DNA of 19,141 nt from an uncultured Candidatus Saccharibacteria bacterium (GTDB taxonomy: Bacteria; Patescibacteria; Saccharimonadia; Saccharimonadales; CAMLKC01), in NCBI GenBank assembly GCA_946480595.1, contig CAMLKC010000016.1, positions 1-19,141 on the forward strand, written 5' to 3'. The notes under the pieces were generated by a model, which was given only the letters and a program-made list of their open reading frames with translations, had not been told where the DNA came from and ran no database searches. Shown here in pieces: positions 13,449 through 19,141 of the stretch. The position numbers and the translations under genes are program-made. How positions within the stretch are numbered: position 1 is the first letter of the stretch; the number at the start of each line of letters is the position of its first letter.

Positions 13449-14402
13449 TTAAATTATAAACCTTTTTAGCATTTTGATCGCAATGTTTAGATCAGGTTGT
13501 CGCTCCAAATGATTTATATTTGACAGGTCTCTGACTAGTTTTGTAATTGCCTCTGATTTTTCTTGCTCATCCAACTCAACTACTAACGACTTTTCTGACC
13601 ACTCAGAGTTCTTCTTGCACCACTCAATGTAGTCTCTTTTGCGTGCGTCGAAATCACGATGCTTGATGTAGGACTTAGCCGACCCTCCATTTTTACTTTT
13701 CTTGAAGGCGATAATTCTTTCCTTTATATCCAGCAAATGTCCGATGTTAGAGGCAGCTTGATAACCTAAGGCCATCTTGATTAAATATCCAATTGCATAA
13801 GCGTCGCCAAGCAGGTAGGCTTGGTCGTCGTGATCCACCAAGCCAAACTCTATCTCGGGAGGCATTAGATAATAACCCCAGCTTGGTGCTGTATCTTCAC
13901 TTTCATTTAAAGGCTCATGCTGGTTATAGCTTCGTCCGAAGTCCATAATTTTAGGGACAGGCTCTTTCTTTTCGTATGCTATAAAAATATTTTTCTCATG
14001 CAAGTCTCGATGAATATAACCCTCCGCTTGGATTGAGCGCACTGCTCCACATATAATCGACAGCATTTCAATTTTCTTAGGAATATCTTCATCGGTCGGA
14101 TATCTGCTAATCCAGTCGAGCAGACTTTCGTCTGCTTTTTCCATAATATAGTGTGGATCCAGTCCATTTGAGCTTAATACCCTGCTATAAGGCAGAATCA
14201 CGTTCTCATGCTTGAGAAGATTAAATAAGATCTCATTTTCTTGCCTGAATCGGGCTAGGTCTTCGTCCCTTTTTTTGGTTAAAAACTTTACCGCTACCTT
14301 CAAATTGCTCGAGTGATGAGTTCCGAACTTTACCAAGCCAGAGCGCCCCTCGGCAGTGTCAATCGAAGGGTCGATACTAATTTCGTCATAAGTCATCTGC
14401 AT
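13449..14402 (-). CDS. Cytosolic Ser/Thr protein kinase (Hanks type)
   Basis: 317 residues. The kinase core is complete: Gly-rich loop region GRSGLVKFG (19-27), ATP-binding K39 (VAVKFL), alpha-C Glu in FRQENEIL (E55), catalytic loop IHRDLHEKN with D133 and N138, DFG at 154-156 (IMDFGRS), and a PPE motif replacing APE. The remaining residues to 317 are a charged helical tail with no membrane segment, PASTA or other sensor domain, unlike PknB-type receptors. Function should be phosphorylation of a cytosolic partner, most simply the TPR protein encoded three bases downstream. A sampled 60-base line is about 35% GC, well below neighbours. ATG 14402 is used; an ATG two codons later is equally possible. 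A TAGAAT box lies 14 bases upstream, and read-through from the preceding operon (22-base gap) is also possible. Confidence 0.92.
   Translation of the reverse strand: MQMTYDEISIDPSIDTAEGRSGLVKFGTHHSSNLKVAVKFLTKKRDEDLARFRQENEILFNLLKHENVILPYSRVLSSNGLDPHYIMEKADESLLDWISRYPTDEDIPKKIEMLSIICGAVRSIQAEGYIHRDLHEKNIFIAYEKKEPVPKIMDFGRSYNQHEPLNESEDTAPSWGYYLMPPEIEFGLVDHDDQAYLLGDAYAIGYLIKMALGYQAASNIGHLLDIKERIIAFKKSKNGGSAKSYIKHRDFDARKRDYIEWCKKNSEWSEKSLVVELDEQEKSEAITKLVRDLSNINHLERQPDLNIAIKMLKRFII
13453..13458 (-). promoter_or_regulatory. -10 box for the TPR gene inside the kinase 3' end
   Basis: TATAAT on the minus strand overlaps the last Phe-Ile-Ile codons of the kinase and ends 7 bases before the TPR ATG, the leaderless spacing seen for the DUF1697 and exonuclease genes. 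No Shine-Dalgarno sits at a normal distance from this ATG, which fits leaderless use. The surrounding DNA is AT-rich, so a chance match cannot be excluded. Confidence 0.45.
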
Positions 14403-14424
14403 GTTTACTGTGGTCTATTCTAAA

Positions 14425-15243
14425 CTATGGAGTACTTTTACTAAATGGTACATTTTCCATCAAACTTGCGGTAATCGCCTCTAATGGCTTGCCTTGGTTC
14501 CAAAGCCAGTACGCTGCAGCTTTTGTTGCCACGCTCCCCCGCCAGATGGCCATGGGGTTTTGCCAGTCGGTGCTGGTGACGTTGCCGCCATGGGCGACGA
14601 GCAGATAGTCTTTATGTAGCACGGTGATCGTTACGGGATACGTGACGGTAAACTTGTGCAGTGCTTCGACGAGGCTAGTAAGCTGCATGCTGAAGGTCAA
14701 AATCTTAGGGTAATACACGCTTTGGAACAGCTTTTGGAGCTGTGCAAACGACACGACTAGTAGCGTATTTGGCCGCTCAGCAAGGGCCTGGGGACTGTTT
14801 TTTATAAGGTCGACGGCGTCACGCGTAATAATGAGCGGCCCGCTGTAGTCGGCAAGAAAATCCTCGTATAAAATGGCGGTTTCGCTGTTGCGGCCGGCAT
14901 CACCGATCAGCAGGATACCCGTCGCCCACTGCCCCAGTGCCAGCATTTCCAGGCGGGCATCTTTCGCCAGACTGCCTGAGGGGTTGGTGGCGGCAAAAAT
15001 AGTATCAGTAATGACAGGTGGGATGGTTTTTTTAAGGACGTCGGGCAACAGCACCCGTACCTCGCCTACTCCGGCGTTCAGCGCGGTGCTATAGCCTTCG
15101 GCAACACCGGCGAATCCCAGCTTGTTGCCGCCAACGATCCCCAATTTACCTCGCAGCGCTCGCTGCTCGGGCTTGGACCATTCGATGTCGGGAAACAACG
15201 GCTTTTCAGCGGTTTGTTTTTGCCAGTACGGGTGCATCTCCAT
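14425..15243 (-). CDS. Divergent NnrD/YjeF C-terminal-like (ribokinase-fold) protein
   Basis: 272 residues. GKLGIVGGNKLGFAGVAEGY (~32-51), ALNAGVGEVRVLLPD, ATNPSGSLAKDA, GILLIGDAGRNSET and PLIITRDAVDLI follow the order of the NAD(P)H-hydrate dehydratase (NnrD) domain of the ribokinase superfamily. NnrD repairs hydrated NAD(P)H with ADP or ATP. The expected GTGD catalytic motif near the C-terminus appears here as WRGSVATK (~234-241), without the Asp, so dehydratase activity is doubtful. Length fits a stand-alone NnrD domain; the YjeF epimerase half is absent. It starts three bases after the Nudix stop and is the fifth gene of the repair/nucleotide operon. It could have become a regulatory or scaffold protein; the family call is by eye. 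Confidence 0.65.
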   Translation of the reverse strand: MEMHPYWQKQTAEKPLFPDIEWSKPEQRALRGKLGIVGGNKLGFAGVAEGYSTALNAGVGEVRVLLPDVLKKTIPPVITDTIFAATNPSGSLAKDARLEMLALGQWATGILLIGDAGRNSETAILYEDFLADYSGPLIITRDAVDLIKNSPQALAERPNTLLVVSFAQLQKLFQSVYYPKILTFSMQLTSLVEALHKFTVTYPVTITVLHKDYLLVAHGGNVTSTDWQNPMAIWRGSVATKAAAYWLWNQGKPLEAITASLMENVPFSKSTP

Positions 15244-15246
15244 GGG

Positions 15247-15753
15247 CTAGACCTCTAGTGGCGTTGGCCCGTTGGGAAAGACGGTAATTTCCTGGATATC
15301 GTGCGTCCGCATGTTGTCAGCGTCGTCGAAGGTAAAGTTACCAAAGACTTTCCGGCCTTCGAGTACCATTGGCAGCCATAAAATGTCGTCTTGCCACATG
15401 CGGTCGTAAGGGATCTCGCTGATCTTAAACCACTCTGGAGCCATCTCGTCCGTTTCTGTAGGTTCGCCTTCCCACTCGGTGCAAATGTACGCGTGGACCC
15501 ACATGCGCCATGGGTTGTCGGACTGGTCTTTTTGGGTCTGGAAGTCGTGCTCGGCCACCTTGTAAAACTTGGTCGGCGTGACCTCTATTTCCTCCTGGCA
15601 TTCGCGTACCAGTGCTTGCTCGACGGTTTCACCTGGCTCGATTTTGCCGCCGATGCCGTTGTAGCGGTCCGAGCCGAAGCCGCGTTTTTTCATGGCCAGA
15701 AGAATCTGGTCGTCTTTTACTAAAAATAGCAGCGTACAGTTTTTTTCAGTCAT
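15247..15753 (-). CDS. MTH1-like Nudix hydrolase (8-oxo-dGTPase type)
   Basis: 168 residues. The Nudix box runs from G36 (GGKIEPGETVEQALVRECQEE, residues 35-55), with the metal-binding REXXEE at 50-55. Beyond the box it resembles human MTH1/NUDT1 rather than typical MutT: LLAMKKRGFGSDRYNGIGG before the box, ETDEMAPEWF, and MWQDDILWLPMVLEGRKVFGNFTF after it. MTH1 residues that read the oxidised base (N33, W117, D119, D120) correspond to N32, W120, D122 and D123. Expected role: hydrolysis of oxidised purine nucleoside triphosphates to monophosphates in the cytosol, preventing mutation. AAAGGA precedes the ATG, and the gene begins three bases after the guanylate-kinase-like stop. Position beside exonuclease III and MazG supports this role. 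Confidence 0.88.
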   Translation of the reverse strand: MTEKNCTLLFLVKDDQILLAMKKRGFGSDRYNGIGGKIEPGETVEQALVRECQEEIEVTPTKFYKVAEHDFQTQKDQSDNPWRMWVHAYICTEWEGEPTETDEMAPEWFKISEIPYDRMWQDDILWLPMVLEGRKVFGNFTFDDADNMRTHDIQEITVFPNGPTPLEV

Positions 15754-15756
15754 GTG

Positions 15757-16485
15757 TCATTCCTTTTGTAATCTCTCAAGCATTGAGTGAGCGATCCTAA
15801 GAGTTGCAGGATCGGTTCTTTTATTGAATTTTACCGTATTTATAACGGATTGGACAGCCTCGGCTTCGTTTGACGAAGAGTTGTCTACCCAGTTGATTTC
15901 CTGAATATGCGCCGGGTCAAGCAACCACTGTAGGGACTGGGCGGCTTCTTGCAGACGCTTAGTGCGTTCGTCGGAGGGTTCGGGATAGCGTTCGTAAAAC
16001 CGCTGTAGCCAAATGTCGGGGTCAACCGCCAGGCCAATAACATGGGTGGTCTGGAATGGCAGTCGTCTGAGGTTGTTCACGATGCCGGAGAGTGTTGCAA
16101 GCATGTTGAACGGTTTGCCGTAGTCGGCTATTTCAGACCCGTAAAAGCGGCCGGAGGTCGGGTGGACGGCGTATTGGACTACCTCGCCCTGCTGAATCTT
16201 ATTAAGCAGCGCGGTGACGTTCGCGTCGTTATGCGGGAGGTTCCGAAACATGCCGGGTTCGTCGTCGCTGCGGGCTTCGCGCGTAGTAAATACCGACACG
16301 CGGCCAAAATCGACGTCACGCTCCATAATATGGTTCATGAGGAAGCTCTTGCCTACCGACGCTGGACCGACGAACATGACGAGGTTTTTCTCTTGTAGCT
16401 GCGCGGCGATAGTGGCGTTTGGCGTGTAGGTTGCCTGCAGCCGTGCAGCTTCGTTAACTCTGGCAGCAATGTCGGGCGCAAGCAT
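15757..16485 (-). CDS. Guanylate-kinase-like P-loop protein
   Basis: 242 residues. A Walker A motif, GPASVGKS (40-47), follows the strand LVMFV. VFTTREARSDDEPGMFR (65-81) matches the GMP-binding TTRxxRxxExxG segment of guanylate kinase, and VVQYAVHPTSGRFYGSEIADY matches the family's aYGT-type strand. The N-terminal ~32 residues and C-terminal ~50 residues are extra to a standard guanylate kinase of about 200 residues. Either it is a divergent GMP/dGMP kinase or it binds another nucleotide; the lid region does not settle this. Start and upstream stop overlap by one base (TAATG), so it is translationally coupled to the MazG-like gene. Its neighbours all act on nucleotides or damaged DNA, so nucleotide salvage or sanitation is the likely context. 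Confidence 0.75.
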   Translation of the reverse strand: MLAPDIAARVNEAARLQATYTPNATIAAQLQEKNLVMFVGPASVGKSFLMNHIMERDVDFGRVSVFTTREARSDDEPGMFRNLPHNDANVTALLNKIQQGEVVQYAVHPTSGRFYGSEIADYGKPFNMLATLSGIVNNLRRLPFQTTHVIGLAVDPDIWLQRFYERYPEPSDERTKRLQEAAQSLQWLLDPAHIQEINWVDNSSSNEAEAVQSVINTVKFNKRTDPATLRIAHSMLERLQKE

Positions 16486-16874
16486 TATAATCCTGCTTTT
16501 CGGTGGGCCAGCTTGTTTTCGATCCAGGTTTTTTGCATTTCTTCGCTGGTTTTGCCCTTAAAGTTCTCGGCTGGGTATTTTTTGGCGGCTTTTTCGAGCT
16601 TGCGTTGGATAGACCCGGCGATATCGATATTGTTGATCTGCGCAAATTGTATGCCGTAAATAAAGATGTCGGCCAGCTCGTCGCCGATAGCGTCCTTGCC
16701 GCCGACGGGCTCTTCTTGCCACTGGTAGTGTTCGAGCAGTTCGCCGGCCTCAAGGCTCAGCGAAATGGCCAGCCCGCGGGATGGGTTTTCGTGCCAGTCT
16801 CGCGCCTCCATGTGATTCCAGATCGTCTGGTTGAGCTCTTCGAGGGTGACGGGCTGTTGTTTTGGCGCTGGCAT
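16485..16874 (-). CDS. MazG-like nucleotide pyrophosphohydrolase
   Basis: 129 residues, a single all-alpha MazG-type domain. The metal-binding pattern ExxE...ExxD is seen as E42-AG-E45 (LSLEAGELLEHYQW) and E66-LA-D69 (DELADIFIY). The layout with RDWHENPSRGLAISLSLEAGE is close to the short dCTPase/MazG-like group (related to DCTPP1 and RS21-C6), which hydrolyse dNTPs, often modified dCTP, to dNMP and pyrophosphate. It probably acts as a dimer or tetramer in the cytosol. The ATG is one base after the exonuclease III stop; its own stop overlaps the next start by one base. It is a house-cleaning enzyme in an operon of related functions. The exact substrate cannot be told from sequence. Confidence 0.88.
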   Translation of the reverse strand: MPAPKQQPVTLEELNQTIWNHMEARDWHENPSRGLAISLSLEAGELLEHYQWQEEPVGGKDAIGDELADIFIYGIQFAQINNIDIAGSIQRKLEKAAKKYPAENFKGKTSEEMQKTWIENKLAHRKAGL

Positions 16875-16875
16875 G

Positions 16876-17682
16876 TTATTCCTTGGGTAGTTCGATGGTG
16901 ACGCTGATTGGACAGTGGTCAGAGCCCATGATATCCGGGTGGATAGCGGCGTTTTTTACCATACCAATGCCATTGCTGCTGGCTAGGAAATAGTCGATAC
17001 GCCAGCCGACGTTACGGGCGCGGGAGTTGGCCCAGTGTGTCCACCAGGTATATTGTGCCGGTTCTTGGTTGAACATGCGGAACGTGTCGGTAAAGCCTGC
17101 TTCAAGAAACTTATCGAAGCCTTCGCGCTCTTCGGTCGTAAAGCCGTGCTTTCCCATATTTGGCTTGGGGTTCGCTAGGTCGATCTCTTTATGAGCAACG
17201 TTCAGGTCGCCGCAAAAGAAAACGGGCTTGGATTTGGCGCGCTCGGCGACGTACTTAAGAAAAGCAGGGTCCCACTGCTTGTGGCGAAGTTCTAGCCGCG
17301 AAAGGTCGTTTTTGCTGTTTGGCGTGTAGACGGTCACGAGGAAAAAGTCGTCGAACTCCATGGTGATGACGCGGCCTTCGCTTGAAGGGTCGCCGTAGGC
17401 GTCACTGTCGAGCTTGTACTCGGTCACAAGTTCGTCAGGTAGATCGTAAGTAATGTTGAGAGGCGGGACCTTTGTCCAGACAGCCGTGCCAGAATAACCT
17501 TTGCGGGTGGCTGAGTTCCAGAATTTTTCATATTCGGGAAACTCGAGGTCGATATCGGCCTCGTGGGCCTTTACCTCTTGAAAACAAATGACATCTGGCT
17601 GCTCTTTTTGAATAAATTCAGCAAGGGCGCCTTTTTTATCTACCGCACGGATACCGTTAACATTCCAGGAGTAAAGCTTCAT
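16876..17682 (-). CDS. xth: Exodeoxyribonuclease III / AP endonuclease
   Basis: 268 residues, standard ExoIII length. LYSWNVNGIRA (N7), ICFQEVKA (catalytic metal ligand E36), VTVYTPNSKND, FCGDLNVAH (D159, N161), WRIDYFL and GSDHCPI (H256) are the complete set of family motifs. It cuts DNA at abasic sites and removes blocked 3' ends in base excision repair. It is the first gene of a five-gene operon continuing with MazG-like, guanylate-kinase-like, MTH1-like and NnrD-like genes at gaps of 1 base, a 1-base overlap, 3 and 3 bases. TGTTATACT ends 7 bases before the ATG, so the operon mRNA is expected to be leaderless. Confidence 0.96.
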   Translation of the reverse strand: MKLYSWNVNGIRAVDKKGALAEFIQKEQPDVICFQEVKAHEADIDLEFPEYEKFWNSATRKGYSGTAVWTKVPPLNITYDLPDELVTEYKLDSDAYGDPSSEGRVITMEFDDFFLVTVYTPNSKNDLSRLELRHKQWDPAFLKYVAERAKSKPVFFCGDLNVAHKEIDLANPKPNMGKHGFTTEEREGFDKFLEAGFTDTFRMFNQEPAQYTWWTHWANSRARNVGWRIDYFLASSNGIGMVKNAAIHPDIMGSDHCPISVTIELPKE

Positions 17683-17689
17683 TAGACCT

Positions 17690-17698
17690 AGTATAACA
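17690..17698 (-). promoter_or_regulatory. Extended -10 promoter of the repair/nucleotide operon
   Basis: TGTTATACT on the minus strand ends 7 bases before ATG 17682, placing the expected start at the initiation codon. No convincing -35 lies upstream. It sits in the 49-base gap after smpB and is the only promoter seen for the five genes that follow. Confidence 0.65.
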
Positions 17699-17731
17699 TG
17701 GCGACGGAGATGGATTAAGTTTGGTGCGGCC

Positions 17732-18211
17732 TTAGCTATGTTGCTTTATAGCTCGCGCCGATTCGCGTTCCTGGTCGCGGCGCTTGAGAGTTTCGCGTTT
17801 GTCGTAGTTCTTTTTACCCTTGCCAAGCGCAATCACCAGCTTGATGAACTTGCCTGCTGTCAGGAGTTTGGTGGGGACAATGGTCATACCATCTTTTTTA
17901 CGTGCGGCTAGGGTGGTGATTTGCTTGCGGCTGGCGAGCAGCTTGCGCGGTTCGGTGTCGATAGTGCGGGCGCCGGGCTGCCCTTTTTGGTTGAGTTTGA
18001 GGCTGAAGCTGGCGTTGTTGAGCCAAAGCTCGTCGTTACGAATGGTGACGTACGAGCCCTTTAGCTGGATATGGCCGTCACGGGCGGCGCGGACCTCGGG
18101 GCCCGTCAGAACAAGCCCTGCCACGATTTCGTCGCCGAGTTCGTAATCAAACCGCGCCCGGCGGTTTACGACGGACTTGGCGGCGGTTGGCTTCTTCTTT
18201 TTTTGTGCCAT
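17732..18211 (-). CDS. smpB: SsrA-binding protein SmpB
   Basis: 159 residues. VVNRRARFDYELGDEIVAGL, VLTGPEVRAARDGHIQLKGSY and GKKNYDKRETLKRRD are the conserved blocks of SmpB: the OB-fold that holds tmRNA and the basic C-terminal tail that enters the ribosomal mRNA channel. It works with tmRNA in trans-translation to rescue stalled ribosomes; no ssrA gene is visible in this window. The start MAQKKKK at 18211 is supported by TGTTATAAT 10 bases upstream. The frame is open further upstream, but that stretch reads out of frame through the phosphatidyltransferase-family gene and is Arg/Pro-rich. Composition is native. Confidence 0.97.
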   Translation of the reverse strand: MAQKKKKPTAAKSVVNRRARFDYELGDEIVAGLVLTGPEVRAARDGHIQLKGSYVTIRNDELWLNNASFSLKLNQKGQPGARTIDTEPRKLLASRKQITTLAARKKDGMTIVPTKLLTAGKFIKLVIALGKGKKNYDKRETLKRRDQERESARAIKQHS

Positions 18212-18221
18212 GTTGGTTTCA

Positions 18222-18230
18222 ATTATAACA
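18222..18230 (-). promoter_or_regulatory. Extended -10 promoter of smpB
   Basis: TGTTATAAT on the minus strand ends 10 bases before ATG 18211, giving an expected leader of about 4 bases with no ribosome site. It begins 12 bases after the terminator hairpin of the upstream GC-rich unit, so smpB has its own promoter. Confidence 0.7.
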
Positions 18231-18241
18231 GATAAGAAGAC

Positions 18242-18269
18242 GGGGCGGCACACTCGCGTGGGCCGCCCC
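18242..18269 (-). terminator. GC-rich hairpin after the CDP-alcohol phosphatidyltransferase-family gene
   Basis: GGGGCGGC (18242-18249) pairs with GCCGCCCC (18262-18269), with an inner CAC-TCGC-GTG stem separated by one mismatch. On the minus strand it is followed by a pyrimidine-rich run (GTCTTCTTATCTG), which supports terminator function, and then directly by the smpB promoter. Confidence 0.75.
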
Positions 18270-18291
18270 TTGGCGTCTCCTCTCTTCTTCC

Positions 18292-18858
18292 TCAGCTCTT
18301 CGCCGTGACGGGGCGCAGCCGCCCGCTCCACCACAGACGGATCTTGCGGTAGTTGAGCGCGGCGACGAGCACCAGGGTGCCGGTCAGGCGCAGCGCGGCG
18401 TCGCGGCCCGATGCCATGTAGTCGAACCACACCAGGGTGGCGCCGATCTGCACGATGGAGTGGAACACGATCATGTTGCTGGCGGTGACCCACCGGCGGA
18501 CCGGGGTGACCGGCTTGTTCATGATCTTGACCATCCACCCGCCGAAGGCGACCGTCAGCGCGTACAGGACGCTCAGGCTCACCACGACGATCGGGTCGTA
18601 GTGGAGCCAGGCGTAGACCAGCACGATGGCGGTTGAGCCGAAGCCGAGGATGGCGTCGGCCTTGCCGTCGATGTCGAAGTCGGGGCTGAGCACGGTGCCG
18701 TAGCGCCGGGCCGCCAAGCCGTCGACGAGGTCGGTGAACCACGCGGCGACGAAGATGAGGAAGGCGGTGTGCCAGTCCTCCATCCACGCGTAGGCGGCGA
18801 TGGGGACGATGGCCACTCCGCGGAGGAGCGACAGTGCATCGGCCAGATATCTTTTCAT
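18292..18858 (-). CDS. CDP-alcohol phosphatidyltransferase family membrane protein
   Basis: 188 residues from ATG 18858. The family signature DxxDGxxAR...G...D...D is visible as D43-LV-D46-G47-LA-A50-R51, then D64 and D68 (DIDGKAD). The usual Gly before the last two Asp is Asp (D60). Hydrophobic segments at ~9-26, 31-42, 69-87, 90-104, 126-145 and 152-167 fit a five- to six-helix membrane enzyme. The family swaps CMP of a CDP-lipid for an alcohol such as glycerol phosphate or inositol phosphate; the substrate here is unknown. The ATG at 18858 is chosen over the upstream TTG (18924) because that TTG is part of the -35 box. GAAGGGAC upstream is the ribosome site. GC is about 65%, foreign to the neighbours. 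Confidence 0.85.
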   Translation of the reverse strand: MKRYLADALSLLRGVAIVPIAAYAWMEDWHTAFLIFVAAWFTDLVDGLAARRYGTVLSPDFDIDGKADAILGFGSTAIVLVYAWLHYDPIVVVSLSVLYALTVAFGGWMVKIMNKPVTPVRRWVTASNMIVFHSIVQIGATLVWFDYMASGRDAALRLTGTLVLVAALNYRKIRLWWSGRLRPVTAKS

Positions 18859-18895
18859 ACTGCTTGTCCCTTCGGGAAACCGGACTGTTCTTTTA

Positions 18896-18924
18896 ATTAT
18901 ACCACTTATGTAATGTAAAGTCAA
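18896..18924 (-). promoter_or_regulatory. Consensus promoter of the phosphatidyltransferase-family gene
   Basis: TTGACT (18924-18919), a 17-base spacer and a perfect TATAAT (18901-18896) on the minus strand. The expected leader is about 30 bases with a GAAGGG ribosome site. The -35 begins one base after the stop codon of the upstream hydrolase gene. Confidence 0.85.
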
Positions 18925-19141
18925 TTAGCGCAAGAGGTGCGAGCGAATAATCTGCTCGACAACTTCGGGCTGGCGTACCGGCAAATGATGCCCTGAATTA
19001 ACGGTCATAGCGCTGAGCATCGGTGGTACTTGCCAGTTTTGGCTATTTTCGTGGTACCTCTGGCGGTCATGGCGGCCAACCACGAGTAATCCAGGGACGC
19101 GTAGCTGTGTAGTATCGGCAAAAAACTTTCCTTGAAGGATA
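18925..19141 (-). CDS. Alpha/beta-hydrolase fold protein, C-terminal part only
   Basis: The last 71 codons and stop (TAA at 18927-18925) are present; the 5' part lies beyond the window. VPGLLVVGRHDRQ is the strand carrying the acid residue of an alpha/beta hydrolase (GRHD), and MTVNSGHHLPVRQPE carries the catalytic His, as in esterases, epoxide hydrolases and lyases of this fold. The following EVVEQIIRSHLL is the usual last helix. The catalytic Ser and lid are not visible, so no substrate can be proposed. Composition is native. The gene ends immediately before the promoter of the GC-rich unit. Confidence 0.85.
   Translation of the reverse strand, partial: ILQGKFFADTTQLRVPGLLVVGRHDRQRYHENSQNWQVPPMLSAMTVNSGHHLPVRQPEVVEQIIRSHLLR

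Noticed and set aside
11675..14450. Direct repeats of the tRNA-Leu 3' end that would mark an integrated element around the kinase/TPR pair
   Set aside because: The far side (about 14400-14450) shares only a 7-base TTTTACT with the terminator region and nothing with the tRNA 3' end, and no integrase is present. Acquisition is argued from composition only.
17732..18787. A long minus-strand open frame that would fuse an Arg/Pro/His-rich N-terminus of about 190 residues to SmpB
   Set aside because: The upstream part reads the GC-rich phosphatidyltransferase-family gene in the wrong frame. SmpB has its own promoter and start at 18211, and the length from there is normal.
1..19141. Recoding of UGA (as in Gracilibacteria/Absconditabacteria)
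   Set aside because: UGA serves as a normal stop at the ends of recognisable genes such as the RidA-family and guanylate-kinase-like genes, and no conserved protein contains in-frame UGA.
1..19141. CRISPR array, transposon ends, rRNA or prophage genes
   Set aside because: No spaced direct repeats, transposase, integrase or phage structural motif was seen on either strand.

Overview
The window looks like chromosome from a Patescibacteria/CPR bacterium, most likely a Saccharibacterium (TM7). This is an inference from gene style, not from a marker alignment. The supporting signs are a moderate GC of about 45-50% in most genes, very short or absent 5' leaders, a sortase plus PEGA and DUF3048 surface proteins, and compact operons. 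Stop codons are read with the standard bacterial code. No rRNA, CRISPR array, transposase or integrase was seen.

Layout, left to right. Bases 1-401 hold the 3' end of an unrecognised gene. From 402 to about 2110 two GC-rich single-gene units flank a DUF1697 gene: a RidA-family gene on the minus strand and an unrecognised 102-residue gene on the plus strand. From 5764 down to 2126 a minus-strand operon encodes a DUF3048 membrane-anchored protein, a membrane histidine kinase, a single-domain response regulator and a NadD-family adenylyltransferase. gltX (7223 to 5787) lies directly upstream of it. From 7268 to 11531 is an envelope cluster: a His/Pro-rich DUF4367-like membrane protein, a PEGA-domain beta-propeller-like protein, a four-helix membrane protein and a sortase.

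A tRNA-Leu(CAA) at 11588 is followed by a long bidirectional terminator. Next comes an AT-rich minus-strand pair, a Ser/Thr protein kinase and a large TPR protein (14402 to 11715). From 17695 down to 14425 a tight operon encodes exonuclease III, a MazG-like pyrophosphohydrolase, a guanylate-kinase-like protein, an MTH1-like Nudix hydrolase and a divergent NnrD-like protein, which together read as a DNA-repair and nucleotide-pool cleaning unit. smpB (18211 to 17732), a third GC-rich single-gene unit (CDP-alcohol phosphatidyltransferase family, 18858 to 18292) and the 3' part of an alpha/beta hydrolase gene complete the window.

Two cross-cutting patterns stand out. First, at least seven native genes carry a TATAAT-like -10 box only 7-10 bases before the ATG, implying leaderless or nearly leaderless mRNAs. 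Second, the three GC-rich units (about 65% GC) have the opposite design: two have near-perfect -35/-10 promoters, all have a Shine-Dalgarno-bearing leader, and each ends in a strong GC-rich hairpin. They look like separately acquired expression units, possibly from a high-GC actinobacterial host. The AT-rich kinase/TPR pair beside the tRNA is a separate candidate acquisition and the best place to look for an undescribed system.
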